Shown here: piece after piece, positions 47,790-54,535 of the stretch
Position numbering within the stretch: position 1 is the first letter of the stretch
Layout: each line of letters starts with the position of its first letter
Assembly (NCBI GenBank): GCA_002698785.1
Contig: PAAG01000038.1
Location: forward strand, 124,001 to 188,000
Source of the DNA: Verrucomicrobiales bacterium
GTDB lineage: Bacteria > Verrucomicrobiota > Verrucomicrobiia > Verrucomicrobiales > DEV007
DNA: 64,000 bases
Direction of reading: 5' to 3'
Position numbers and translations under genes: made by a program
Notes under the pieces: generated by a model
Database searches by the model: none
What the model saw: only the letters and a program-made list of their open reading frames with translations
Told to the model about the DNA's origin: nothing

Positions 47790-48099
47790 GCGATATCGTT
47801 CCGGAAGGAACTGGGTAGACTACGGTCAGGCCCGGATTCTGTCAGGTCCTGAAATTACACTTTTGGTCTTCTACCGCCTCTTTTTGAGTGTGTCGCATAT
47901 TTGACATTTAATTCAGACTTACAATTTAATATTGCGAAATTCGAAAGGTATGAGAAACTTATTTGAAAATTTGTGCGACCAAAAGGGTTGATCATCTAAT
48001 TATTATGAAAAATCTAATAAAAAAGTTGCACAAAGCTATCGTAGCGGGTTAAATTGTTAACAATTACCATAATTTCTAAAATCGCTAGGAGGTAACATT
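47790..48099. promoter_or_regulatory. AT-rich upstream region of the marR-type gene
   Basis: No gene seen in these 310 bases. The last ~200 are highly AT-rich. A distant inverted pair TTGTGCGAC (47971) and GTTGCACAA (48025) matches at 8 of 9 positions, and a perfect palindrome sits at 48052. A textbook Shine-Dalgarno AGGAGGT at 48087-48093 stands six bases before the ATG. Confidence 0.5.
48052..48065. promoter_or_regulatory. 14-bp perfect palindrome, probable MarR operator
   Basis: AATTGTTAACAATT is a perfect palindrome ending 34 bases before the ATG of the MarR-type gene. MarR proteins bind such AT-rich inverted repeats as dimers and usually repress their own gene, so this is the best operator candidate. 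Confidence 0.55.
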
Positions 48100-48558
48100 A
48101 TGCAATTATCAGAAGAAACTAACGCCGGGGTCGAGCCGAATGCCGATCGCTTGGCTGATTTCATTATGTTCGCCCAGCGTTCATTCCTACTCGACCTTTC
48201 GAAGGAACTGAACAAAGGGAACGTATCGTACGCCCAGTTTTTCTTGCTGGGATATCTTGCCAACGAGGATTACCTCACAATGACGGATATCTCTAAGAAA
48301 ATGGGCCATTCCACCGCTGCTGCAACCGGTCTGGTCGATAGACTTGAGAAACTCGGTTACGTCCAGCGCCTCCATGCTGCCGACGATCGTCGCAAGGTAA
48401 TGGTTCAGATCACCCGTAAGGGAATTGAGATGGTCAGTCGCCTGCGCAACGTGATTGCCGACAGCATTTCGCAAGTGATGGCTGCTACGGAGAGCGGGGA
48501 AGAAGCAGATATCCAACCCATTTATTCACAGTTGCGAGAGTTTTTAGGTTCCCGATAA
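48100..48558 (+). CDS. MarR-family transcriptional regulator
   Basis: A 152-residue regulator. The winged helix runs from residue ~48 to ~110: YAQFFLLGYLANEDYLTMTDISK, cited as FFLLGYLANEDYLTMTDISK, the recognition helix STAAATGLVDRLEKLGYVQR and the wing ADDRRKVMVQITRKG. N- and C-terminal helices form the dimer interface. It has the best ribosome binding site in the window and an upstream palindrome that suggests autoregulation. No target gene is adjacent: the next gene is convergent pdxH, so it probably acts elsewhere. Confidence 0.93.
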   Translation: MQLSEETNAGVEPNADRLADFIMFAQRSFLLDLSKELNKGNVSYAQFFLLGYLANEDYLTMTDISKKMGHSTAAATGLVDRLEKLGYVQRLHAADDRRKVMVQITRKGIEMVSRLRNVIADSISQVMAATESGEEADIQPIYSQLREFLGSR

Positions 48559-48658
48559 ACCTTAAGAGGGAAGTAATTTTGCCTCCCTTACTCAGCGAAA
48601 CACACTCATCAGGTTTATCGAGAAACTAACAACCTCCCACAGTTAAGCGATTTTAGAG

Positions 48659-48690
48659 ACGCTCCCGGGCAACCGGGAGCGTTTTCGTTT
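48659..48690 (+). terminator. rho-independent terminator with GNRA loop
   Basis: ACGCTCCCGG, loop GCAA, CCGGGAGCGT form a perfect 10-bp stem followed by tttcgtttg. The GCAA loop is a stable GNRA tetraloop. It lies 100 bases after the MarR-type gene and reads toward pdxH. Confidence 0.85.
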
Positions 48691-48703
48691 GTAAGGTAAA
48701 ATG

Positions 48704-49369
48704 TCAGGGACTGAGGCGGGAAATGGACCACTCTCCTTCCGCCAGAGAATAGACAAAACGGTCGTGCTTGCGCCCTGGCTGGCCCTGCCAGAATTCTACG
48801 AGATTTGGAGAGAGGCAGTATCCTCCCCAAAAGTCGGGTAGTGGAACGCAGTCCTGTTCTCCTGTATCGGGAAACTTCTGTTCGAATTCTTCTACGCGGG
48901 TGCTGAGCCATTCTCGGTTTGGAATTGATTCGCTCTGCCTGGAGGCCCAGGCCCCAATTCGACTATCGTAAGGGCGAGAGTAGAAATAGCTTTCCGAGAC
49001 CTCGCGAGGCACCTTGGAAACGGTACCTTTTACCTGGACTTGCCTTTCCAGCTCCTTCCAAAAGAAGAGAAGCGAGGCATTCGGTGTGGTTTCCAACTCT
49101 TGAGCTTTCCGGCTCTCGTAGTTTGTGAAAAACGTTACTCCTCGTTCGTCGAAGTCTTTCATGAGAACAATTCGAGAGGTGGGTGACCCGTCGAGACCTA
49201 TGGTGCCAAGGGTCATGGCATTTGCTTCGCGGATTTCGGCTTCCCTCGCCTGCTTGAACCATTTTTCGAACTGGTCGAAGGGTGATTCTGAGAGATCAGT
49301 GCGGGATAGGCTCGACAGGCGGTATTCCTGACGAAGTTCGGCGATTTCAGGTTTTGAGAGGGAACTCAT
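48704..49369 (-). CDS. pdxH: pyridoxamine 5'-phosphate oxidase
   Basis: PdxH is the FMN enzyme that makes pyridoxal 5'-phosphate from the pyridoxine or pyridoxamine forms. The 221-residue protein has PTSRIVLMKDFDERGVTFFTN, SLLFFWKELERQVQVKG, the FMN/substrate segment SRPYDSRIGAWASRQS and the C-terminal WGGYCLSPNLVEFWQG, which covers the family signature. Length and start are standard. A MITE-like element begins 25 bases upstream of its ATG and may separate it from its ancestral promoter. Confidence 0.96.
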   Translation of the reverse strand: MSSLSKPEIAELRQEYRLSSLSRTDLSESPFDQFEKWFKQAREAEIREANAMTLGTIGLDGSPTSRIVLMKDFDERGVTFFTNYESRKAQELETTPNASLLFFWKELERQVQVKGTVSKVPREVSESYFYSRPYDSRIGAWASRQSESIPNREWLSTRVEEFEQKFPDTGEQDCVPLPDFWGGYCLSPNLVEFWQGQPGRKHDRFVYSLAEGEWSISRLSP

Positions 49370-49393
49370 GCTCTTTTCGGGGATTTGATTACT

Positions 49394-49616
49394 CTAGTGT
49401 GGTGTTAGCCAAGTTCGTCACATAATGAAAGTTTTGTTTTGGGAGCTCCAAAAGAGCGTCGCTACGCTCCGAATTGTCTGGGGAAACGCTGATCTTTGCC
49501 CGAAGTCTCTGCGTTCTTCGCTCGTCACGAATCCCGATTCGCTCCTCGCGAACGCCTTGCGATTCGGGAAAATCTCTCGCGTCTTCATGCAACAAACTTG
49601 GGTAACACCACACTAG
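49394..49616. mobile_element. 223-bp MITE-like element with 22-bp terminal inverted repeats
   Basis: The ends 49394-49415 and 49595-49616 are inverted copies identical at 21 of 22 positions (left begins CTAGTGTGGTGTTAG, right ends AACACCACACTAG). The interior holds further fold-back structures: palindrome GGAGCTCC (49442-49449), GAGCGT cgct ACGCTC (49454-49469), and an imperfect inverted pair CCCGATTCGC / GCGATTCGGG. The ends can be read as TA|GTGTGG...CCACAC|TA, as expected for TA-targeting IS630/Tc1-like elements. It codes for no credible protein, so it would need a transposase from elsewhere. Confidence 0.7.
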
Positions 49617-49686
49617 GGATAATTACGAAATTCTTTGTTCTGTCGCTTCAAATATTCGGTTGAATTGGGTATCGCTTCGTAGTCTG

Positions 49687-50265
49687 ATGGAACTGATGTC
49701 AGGTGAAAATGCCGAACTTTCCAGCCGATTGGACAAAATTCTGTTCGATCAGGCTAAAATCAGGGAGTGCATCGCTTCGATGGGGGCTGGCATTACGCAG
49801 GATTACCACGGCGAACCTTTGACTATCATTGTTGTTCTGCAGGGGGGTGCTCTTTTTATGGCAGACTTAATTCGGGAGATCCATCTGCCGCTCAGGATCG
49901 ATTCGATTTCCGTCGCAAGCTATCATGGTGGTACGAAGAGTTCCGGTGTGGTGACATTCTTACAGGACAAGTTGCCCGACATTGAGGGGCGGCACGTTCT
50001 CCTTGTTGATGATATCCTGGATACCGGAAGGACAATTTCCGCAATTGCTGAAAAGCTTCGTGAAGAAGGGAAGCCAAAGTCGCTCAAGATTGCCGTGCTT
50101 TTGAAGAAATCGATAGATCGAGCGGTGGTGGTTGATGCGGACTACTGGGGGTTTGAAGTCGGGAATGAATTCGTAGTGGGCTATGGTCTCGACTATCAGG
50201 GAGAATACCGGAATCTACCCGTGATCGGAGTGCTAAAAGAGGAATTTATCGCGAAAAATGGGTAG
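49687..50265 (+). CDS. hpt: hypoxanthine phosphoribosyltransferase
   Basis: A 192-residue purine salvage enzyme that converts hypoxanthine or guanine plus PRPP to IMP or GMP. The PRPP-binding motif is HVLLVDDILDTGRT, and the N-terminal LTIIVVLQGGALFMADLIRE and ISVASYHGGTKSSG complete the family pattern. The start is ATG 49687 or 49696; a TTG at 49660 lies farther upstream and has no ribosome binding site. It overlaps the next gene (moaD type) by 8 bases, so the two are translated from one message. Confidence 0.95.
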   Translation: MELMSGENAELSSRLDKILFDQAKIRECIASMGAGITQDYHGEPLTIIVVLQGGALFMADLIREIHLPLRIDSISVASYHGGTKSSGVVTFLQDKLPDIEGRHVLLVDDILDTGRTISAIAEKLREEGKPKSLKIAVLLKKSIDRAVVVDADYWGFEVGNEFVVGYGLDYQGEYRNLPVIGVLKEEFIAKNG

Positions 50266-50509
50266 CGTTCGTCTCTTATTTTTCTCCGTTTTGCAGGATC
50301 TCACTGGCACTGAGTCGATGGAGGTGAATCTTCCGGATCAAGGACTGAAGGTGAGGGAGTTACTCGATATGGTAATTGAGTCCTTTCCCGGTCTGGAGGC
50401 TTGGAAAACTCGGTTGCTGATTGCAGTGGATTGCGAATATGCCGATCTCGAACAGGTCGTGAAGCCGGGTAGTGAGGTTGCCCTAATGCCGCCTGTCCAA
50501 GGAGGATGA
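50258..50509 (+). CDS. moaD: MoaD/ThiS-family sulfur carrier protein
   Basis: An 83-residue ubiquitin-like protein ending in the required di-glycine (MPPVQGG), which is thiocarboxylated to donate sulfur. LLFFSVLQDLTGTESMEV and VRELLDMVIESFPGL follow the MoaD beta-grasp pattern, so a role as small subunit of molybdopterin synthase is most likely. A ThiS-like role cannot be excluded. Its start overlaps the hpt end by 8 bases. No moaE or other cofactor gene is adjacent, which is unusual. Confidence 0.85.
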   Translation: MGSVRLLFFSVLQDLTGTESMEVNLPDQGLKVRELLDMVIESFPGLEAWKTRLLIAVDCEYADLEQVVKPGSEVALMPPVQGG

Positions 50510-50574
50510 TTCCTTTCCGGATGCTGTCGAAATTCATTTACTTCCGTACCGATTGAACCAAGACTACCCCGCGA

Positions 50575-51525
50575 ATGGCAGCCTGGTTCTATACTGACGA
50601 AACAGCAAAGCAATGCGGTCCTCTGGAGGAGGAGGCAGTTCTCGAACTCAGTAAGGACGGGACGATCCTTTCAAAGACCCTGGTGTGGAAAGAGGGAATG
50701 GATGATTGGGTCCCTTTCAATCAAGTCGCGGAAAGTTTTTATGGAAGCGATGATGACGGTGTTCCGGTCGAGCTTGGTGTGTGTGCATATTCGGAGCGAA
50801 TTTTTCCGATGGGTGAACTCATCCCCTATGGCGAAGCCCTGATCGGCCCCGAATACAAAGACGCCTTTGTGCAGGAGCTCATGGAGGTTGCGGCGGTGGA
50901 TATCGAAGACGCAACTGAGAAGAAGCTCGAGTATGTGGGCTTCTGGTGGCGAACGCTATCGTCGCTGCTCGACTATATGATCAAGATGATTCCATCCTGG
51001 ATCTGCATGGTTCCATATTATGTCGTTGCAGCCATGGGATCGGGGATTTCCGAATCCAGTAGCGAGGTGTTGCCTGCTTGGACGACAGGGATGCTCCTTT
51101 CCGCCGGACTGGGGTCCCTCGGAATGTTGGCTATCAGCATATTCTACGAGACGTGGATGATTGGAAAGTACCAGGCAACGCTCGGGAAAATGGTAATAGG
51201 TGCCAAGATCGTCAGTGCCGACGGCTCCAGGCTCACTTACGGGAGGGCGTTCGGTCGCTGGCTAGCGAAGAAGCCTCTCAACTACATCATTGTGATGGGC
51301 ATTCCTTATTTCGTTTTCTTTCTTTTCCTTTTCGGGATGGGGGCACTGTCGAGTGGCGGATCGAGTGATAACTCTGCGGGAATCGCACTCGCGATCCTTG
51401 CTGGGTTCGGGATCTTTCTTTTTACGATGGTTCTCTGCGGTGGTGTCTACTGGATGGCGGCATTCGACAAAGAGAAGAGAACTCTTCATGATCGAATCGC
51501 TTCAACGAGAGTGATAAAGAAGTAA
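50575..51525 (+). CDS. GYF_2 and RDD domain membrane protein
   Basis: A 316-residue inner-membrane protein. The N-terminus (residues 1-50, WFYTDETAKQCGPLEEEAV and TLVWKEGMDDWVPFNQV) is a GYF_2 domain. After ~residue 120 an RDD domain begins with VGFWWRTLSSLLDYMI, has LGKMVIGAKIVSADGSRLTY and ends in KEKRTLHDRIASTRVI, with about four membrane helices. RDD proteins are mostly uncharacterised; some affect ion exchange or cell-envelope stress. It forms a possible transcript with the zinc-ribbon gene 16 bases downstream. Confidence 0.88.
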   Translation: MAAWFYTDETAKQCGPLEEEAVLELSKDGTILSKTLVWKEGMDDWVPFNQVAESFYGSDDDGVPVELGVCAYSERIFPMGELIPYGEALIGPEYKDAFVQELMEVAAVDIEDATEKKLEYVGFWWRTLSSLLDYMIKMIPSWICMVPYYVVAAMGSGISESSSEVLPAWTTGMLLSAGLGSLGMLAISIFYETWMIGKYQATLGKMVIGAKIVSADGSRLTYGRAFGRWLAKKPLNYIIVMGIPYFVFFLFLFGMGALSSGGSSDNSAGIALAILAGFGIFLFTMVLCGGVYWMAAFDKEKRTLHDRIASTRVIKK

Positions 51526-51540
51526 GCGGATATCTATCGG

Positions 51541-52143
51541 ATGGAAGAAACCTTGAGCGAAACTGAAGCTGCAATACTGCAATGCCCGCGCTGCCGCAGC
51601 CAATTGAACGTTGGCGAAGAAATCGAGCATCTGGACGAGAGCTGCCCGGTTTGCAAAAGCGAGATGAAGCTCTTTGTATTTCCTCGCCTGTTTCGAGCTC
51701 CTGCATCCAGTACCGCTGGGAAGCTATCCGTCGATGGAGATGCCACTTGCACGTTTTACCCCGAACTGAAGGCGGAAAAGGTCTGTGACGCCTGCGGGTG
51801 CTTTATGTCTGAGAAGGCGGCTGTTCGATGGAGCGGCGGAGATTACTGCCTGCCGTGTATCCATCGCCTTCGAGAAGAGGAGCGATCTGCCGGTTTCTTA
51901 GCGAAGACAAAACGATATGATTATCGGGCTCTCGCCCTGGTATGGTTGCTCGCTCCCTTTTCGCTTTTTACGGCACCGGTTGCGATCTATCTGCTGCTTC
52001 GTTATCGAAAATCGAACGTTACGTTTGTTCCCGGGGGGAAGGCTGTGTGGTGGGTAGCTATGATATCCTCGATATTGATGCTACTCGGGTGGGCCTTTCT
52101 TATCGTAATCTGGGTTTCTCTCATTGTGGACGGACTCTCCTGA
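51541..52143 (+). CDS. zinc-ribbon/B-box-like membrane protein
   Basis: A 200-residue protein with a zinc ribbon at residues ~15-40 (CPRCRSQLN and CPVCKSE), a second Cys/His-type cluster at ~70-105 (CTFYPELKAEKVCDACGCF, then YCLPC) that resembles a B-box finger, and two membrane helices in the C-terminal third (ALVWLLAPFSLFTAPVAIYLLL; AMISSILMLLGWAFLIVIWV). No enzyme motif. Such B-box-plus-membrane proteins occur beside RDD genes in this phylum; a shared envelope role is inferred. acpS follows by 4 bases. Confidence 0.75.
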   Translation: MEETLSETEAAILQCPRCRSQLNVGEEIEHLDESCPVCKSEMKLFVFPRLFRAPASSTAGKLSVDGDATCTFYPELKAEKVCDACGCFMSEKAAVRWSGGDYCLPCIHRLREEERSAGFLAKTKRYDYRALALVWLLAPFSLFTAPVAIYLLLRYRKSNVTFVPGGKAVWWVAMISSILMLLGWAFLIVIWVSLIVDGLS

Positions 52144-52147
52144 TCTG

Positions 52148-52555
52148 ATGATTAAGCCGGGAACCTACGTATTTGGGATTGGAATCGATATCATCGACAC
52201 GGATCGTATTGAGGAGTCCGTGAAGAAATTTGGCGATCGCTTTCTTGATCGCATCTTCACTCCCGCGGAACGGTCGTATTGTGAGGCTAGAAAGCCAAGT
52301 TCGCGCCATTTCGCGGCGAGGTTTGCTGCCAAAGAAGCGATTGCCAAGGCGTTGGGAACGGGAATCGGGGTGCACCTGGAGTGGCGTGACATGGAGATTC
52401 TGCGGGATGAGGCTGGAAAGCCATACGTTACTCTGTCAGGAAATGGGAAGGATTTTGCCGATGAGAACAAAATCCGGGAGATTTTGATAAGTCTCAGTCA
52501 CGCCGACAATCATGCTGCCGCCAATGCATTGGCTGTCGCCGAAATCGGGGCATAA
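52148..52555 (+). CDS. acpS: holo-[acyl-carrier-protein] synthase
   Basis: AcpS attaches 4'-phosphopantetheine from CoA to acyl carrier protein. The 135-residue protein has GIGIDIIDTDRIEESV with the metal-binding Asp, FTPAERSYCEARK and the FAARFAAKEAIAKALGTG motif holding the second acidic ligand. Length is standard. I use the ATG at 52148; the frame extends 8 codons upstream without gain. It is last in the run from hpt and is followed directly by a terminator. Confidence 0.95.
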   Translation: MIKPGTYVFGIGIDIIDTDRIEESVKKFGDRFLDRIFTPAERSYCEARKPSSRHFAARFAAKEAIAKALGTGIGVHLEWRDMEILRDEAGKPYVTLSGNGKDFADENKIREILISLSHADNHAAANALAVAEIGA

Positions 52556-52556
52556 A

Positions 52557-52588
52557 AAAACACCCTGACGAAAACGACAGGGTGTTTT
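52557..52588. terminator. bidirectional terminator between acpS and bactofilin
   Basis: AAAACACCCTG (52557-52567) and CAGGGTGTTTT (52578-52588) pair perfectly, with inner CG pairs near the loop. A- and T-rich arms give U-runs in both directions, serving the two convergent genes. Confidence 0.88.
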
Positions 52589-52623
52589 GAAAGAGTTCCG
52601 GCAAAGTGCCTGAAATATCGGAA

Positions 52624-53031
52624 TCAGGCTTTTGCCTTACCGACTTTGCACTGGCCTTCGAGAGAAGCGCCTTCTTCCATCTGCAGGCTGACGGTGCTTA
52701 CTGAACCGGAGATGACGGAAGTGGGTGAGAGGCGGCAGGAGGTGAAATCACCATTGCCGTTTACTTTCCCTTCGATGATTGCCTTCTCTGCCTTCAGGTC
52801 GCCGGCCACAGATGCATTCTGGCCAATAGTGAGGCTTCCTTTCGATGTGATGTTTCCTTGGATGGAACCATCGAAAATGAGATCGGTGGAACAATTGAGA
52901 TCGCCCTCAATCTGAATGTCGCTGGATAGATGACTGCTCACGGTAGTAAATCGGTTGGGATTCGATAGGAAAACGAAGGGAACGATCCTTTGATGTTCCC
53001 AAGTGCGAGTGACTGTAGCGTGAAATTTCAA
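52624..53031 (-). CDS. bactofilin
   Basis: A 135-residue polymer-forming cytoskeletal protein. Residues ~35-125 show the regular beta-helix rhythm of bactofilins: SDIQIEGDLNCSTDLIFDGSIQGNIT, cited as IQIEGDLNCSTDLIFDGSIQ, then GSLTIGQNASVAGDLKAEKAIIEGKVNG. Known bactofilins organise cell shape, stalks or division sites at the membrane. Start is uncertain: ATG at 53031, or GTG at 52941 giving 105 residues closer to the core. It is divergent, by 35 bases, from a two-gene membrane set of unknown role (53067-56800), which may be its partner. Confidence 0.85.
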   Translation of the reverse strand: MKFHATVTRTWEHQRIVPFVFLSNPNRFTTVSSHLSSDIQIEGDLNCSTDLIFDGSIQGNITSKGSLTIGQNASVAGDLKAEKAIIEGKVNGNGDFTSCRLSPTSVISGSVSTVSLQMEEGASLEGQCKVGKAKA

Positions 53032-53066
53032 AGGTGTTGAGCTTTTTTTTGAAAAAGCGATAGGCG

Positions 53067-54515
53067 GTGAGGAAAGAGCCCGGAGGCGTGAAAGGCAATT
53101 TTCCCTTTGTTGAATTACGACCGTGGTTCAGTATCTTTCCCCGTGAGGCCCCGGGGTGGTGTTACGCTGTATTGCTTGGTCAATCGGTCCTTTGCCTCGC
53201 GGGAGTATGTGAACTAATGGCGGAGAACATGTTATCGGATCGACCGGAGTATGGTCGAACTTTCAGTACAGTCATGTGGGTTGTCTGCTCAATCGCGACA
53301 ATGCAGATGATCGCGGTGGGCTTTGCCTTGTTGCGAAAACCTGTCGTTACCGAGGTTGCGGGGAATTCGATTCCTGAAAACTTCGTGCCCAACCTTCCGG
53401 TTACTACTCCGGTGGCACAGGAACGACCGGAGCCACAGGCACAAGCGAGCGTCGAGTCTCCATCAATCATGCGTGAGCAGCCTGCCCTGATGCCACGGCA
53501 AATTTCTGCGGCGACTCCTCCTGTCGTTGAGCCGACGATTGATGATTTTGCGGATACAGAATTCAGCGACCCTTCTTTTCGGATTCCTGACACCAGTCAA
53601 ACGGCCTCACGATCTGTCGGCTTTCCCGGTGCCGGTTCACCTTCAGGGAGGGAATCGGCGAGCGGCGTGCTTCCGCAACCTGCATTTCATGGTCCTACGG
53701 GCTCTCAGCCTTCGCTTTCGGACAATCTTTCCGAGGCTGCGCTTTCCGCTCCGGCAATTGAAGGGGCGATATTGGAGCGATTGGTTTCCGCCGGCGAAGA
53801 GCACCGAGCCAGCGGAAACATGCAGGCGGCCTTGAGGGATTTGAAAGATGCTGAAACAGCCCTGCCGGAGCACCCGCGAGTACTTGGGGGGCTTGCTGCC
53901 ACTTATCTCCAGATGGGGTTGGATGCGAAAGCGAATGCCTACTGGGAAAGGCTTCTCGAACTCGGACCTATCCGGGCGGGCGACTATTATGCGATTGCGG
54001 AGAGGCAACTGAAGGGGGAAGTCGTTCCCTCTGAGGGTTCAACGGCGAGTGTGATGAAGCTGGGAGAAGTCGTGGTCGAAAAAGCCCCCACGGTCGATGA
54101 TATACAGCGGGTTTCCCTCCGCGTACCAATAGAGGCGGATCCCTCGGCAGAACCATCGGGTACCGATATGTCGCTGATCGTGTATTTTTTTGACATCGTG
54201 GATGGGGAGCGGATTGAGTCGTCGACAGCGGATACTTCCGAGCTCTATCCGACAGAGCCGTATGACTGGCAGGTGAATGGGCGGGAGGAAATCGTTGTGA
54301 ACTACACTCAGCCGGCTTTTTCGGATGAACAGATTCGTGAGCTAGGTCACCGTAGCTATTATGGGTACGCTATCGAGCTTTACTATCGGGACCAATTGCA
54401 GGACAAAGTAGTCGAGCCTCTGGAAATCTCGCATCTGCAGTATCCGGAGATGACCGGGGGAGAGTCGGAACCACTCTCTTCGCCTGGACCCGAGAACGCT
54501 CTCTTTCCTGAATAG
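53067..54515 (+). CDS. membrane protein with TPR-like and novel C-terminal domain
   Basis: Not recognised as a named family. The 482-residue protein, starting at a GTG, has two N-terminal membrane helices (residues ~31-52 and ~70-92), a Pro/Ser/Glu-rich linker (~100-215), a TPR-like segment (~230-320: HRASGNMQAALRDLKDAE and LGGLAATYLQMGLDAKANAY) and a C-terminal beta domain with SLIVYFFDIVDG and GYAIELYYRDQLQDKV. It is 20 bases upstream of the pseudoreceiver-pseudokinase-FGE gene, so both probably belong to one complex. No catalytic motif. Confidence 0.7.
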   Translation: MRKEPGGVKGNFPFVELRPWFSIFPREAPGWCYAVLLGQSVLCLAGVCELMAENMLSDRPEYGRTFSTVMWVVCSIATMQMIAVGFALLRKPVVTEVAGNSIPENFVPNLPVTTPVAQERPEPQAQASVESPSIMREQPALMPRQISAATPPVVEPTIDDFADTEFSDPSFRIPDTSQTASRSVGFPGAGSPSGRESASGVLPQPAFHGPTGSQPSLSDNLSEAALSAPAIEGAILERLVSAGEEHRASGNMQAALRDLKDAETALPEHPRVLGGLAATYLQMGLDAKANAYWERLLELGPIRAGDYYAIAERQLKGEVVPSEGSTASVMKLGEVVVEKAPTVDDIQRVSLRVPIEADPSAEPSGTDMSLIVYFFDIVDGERIESSTADTSELYPTEPYDWQVNGREEIVVNYTQPAFSDEQIRELGHRSYYGYAIELYYRDQLQDKVVEPLEISHLQYPEMTGGESEPLSSPGPENALFPE

Positions 54516-54535
54516 CACTGTTTCGAATTAACCCA

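Noticed and set aside
49389-49613. Frame of about 74 residues spanning the MITE-like element
   Set aside because: It runs from one inverted repeat to the other, has no ribosome binding site, and an open frame also exists on the opposite strand; both are by-products of the repeat structure.
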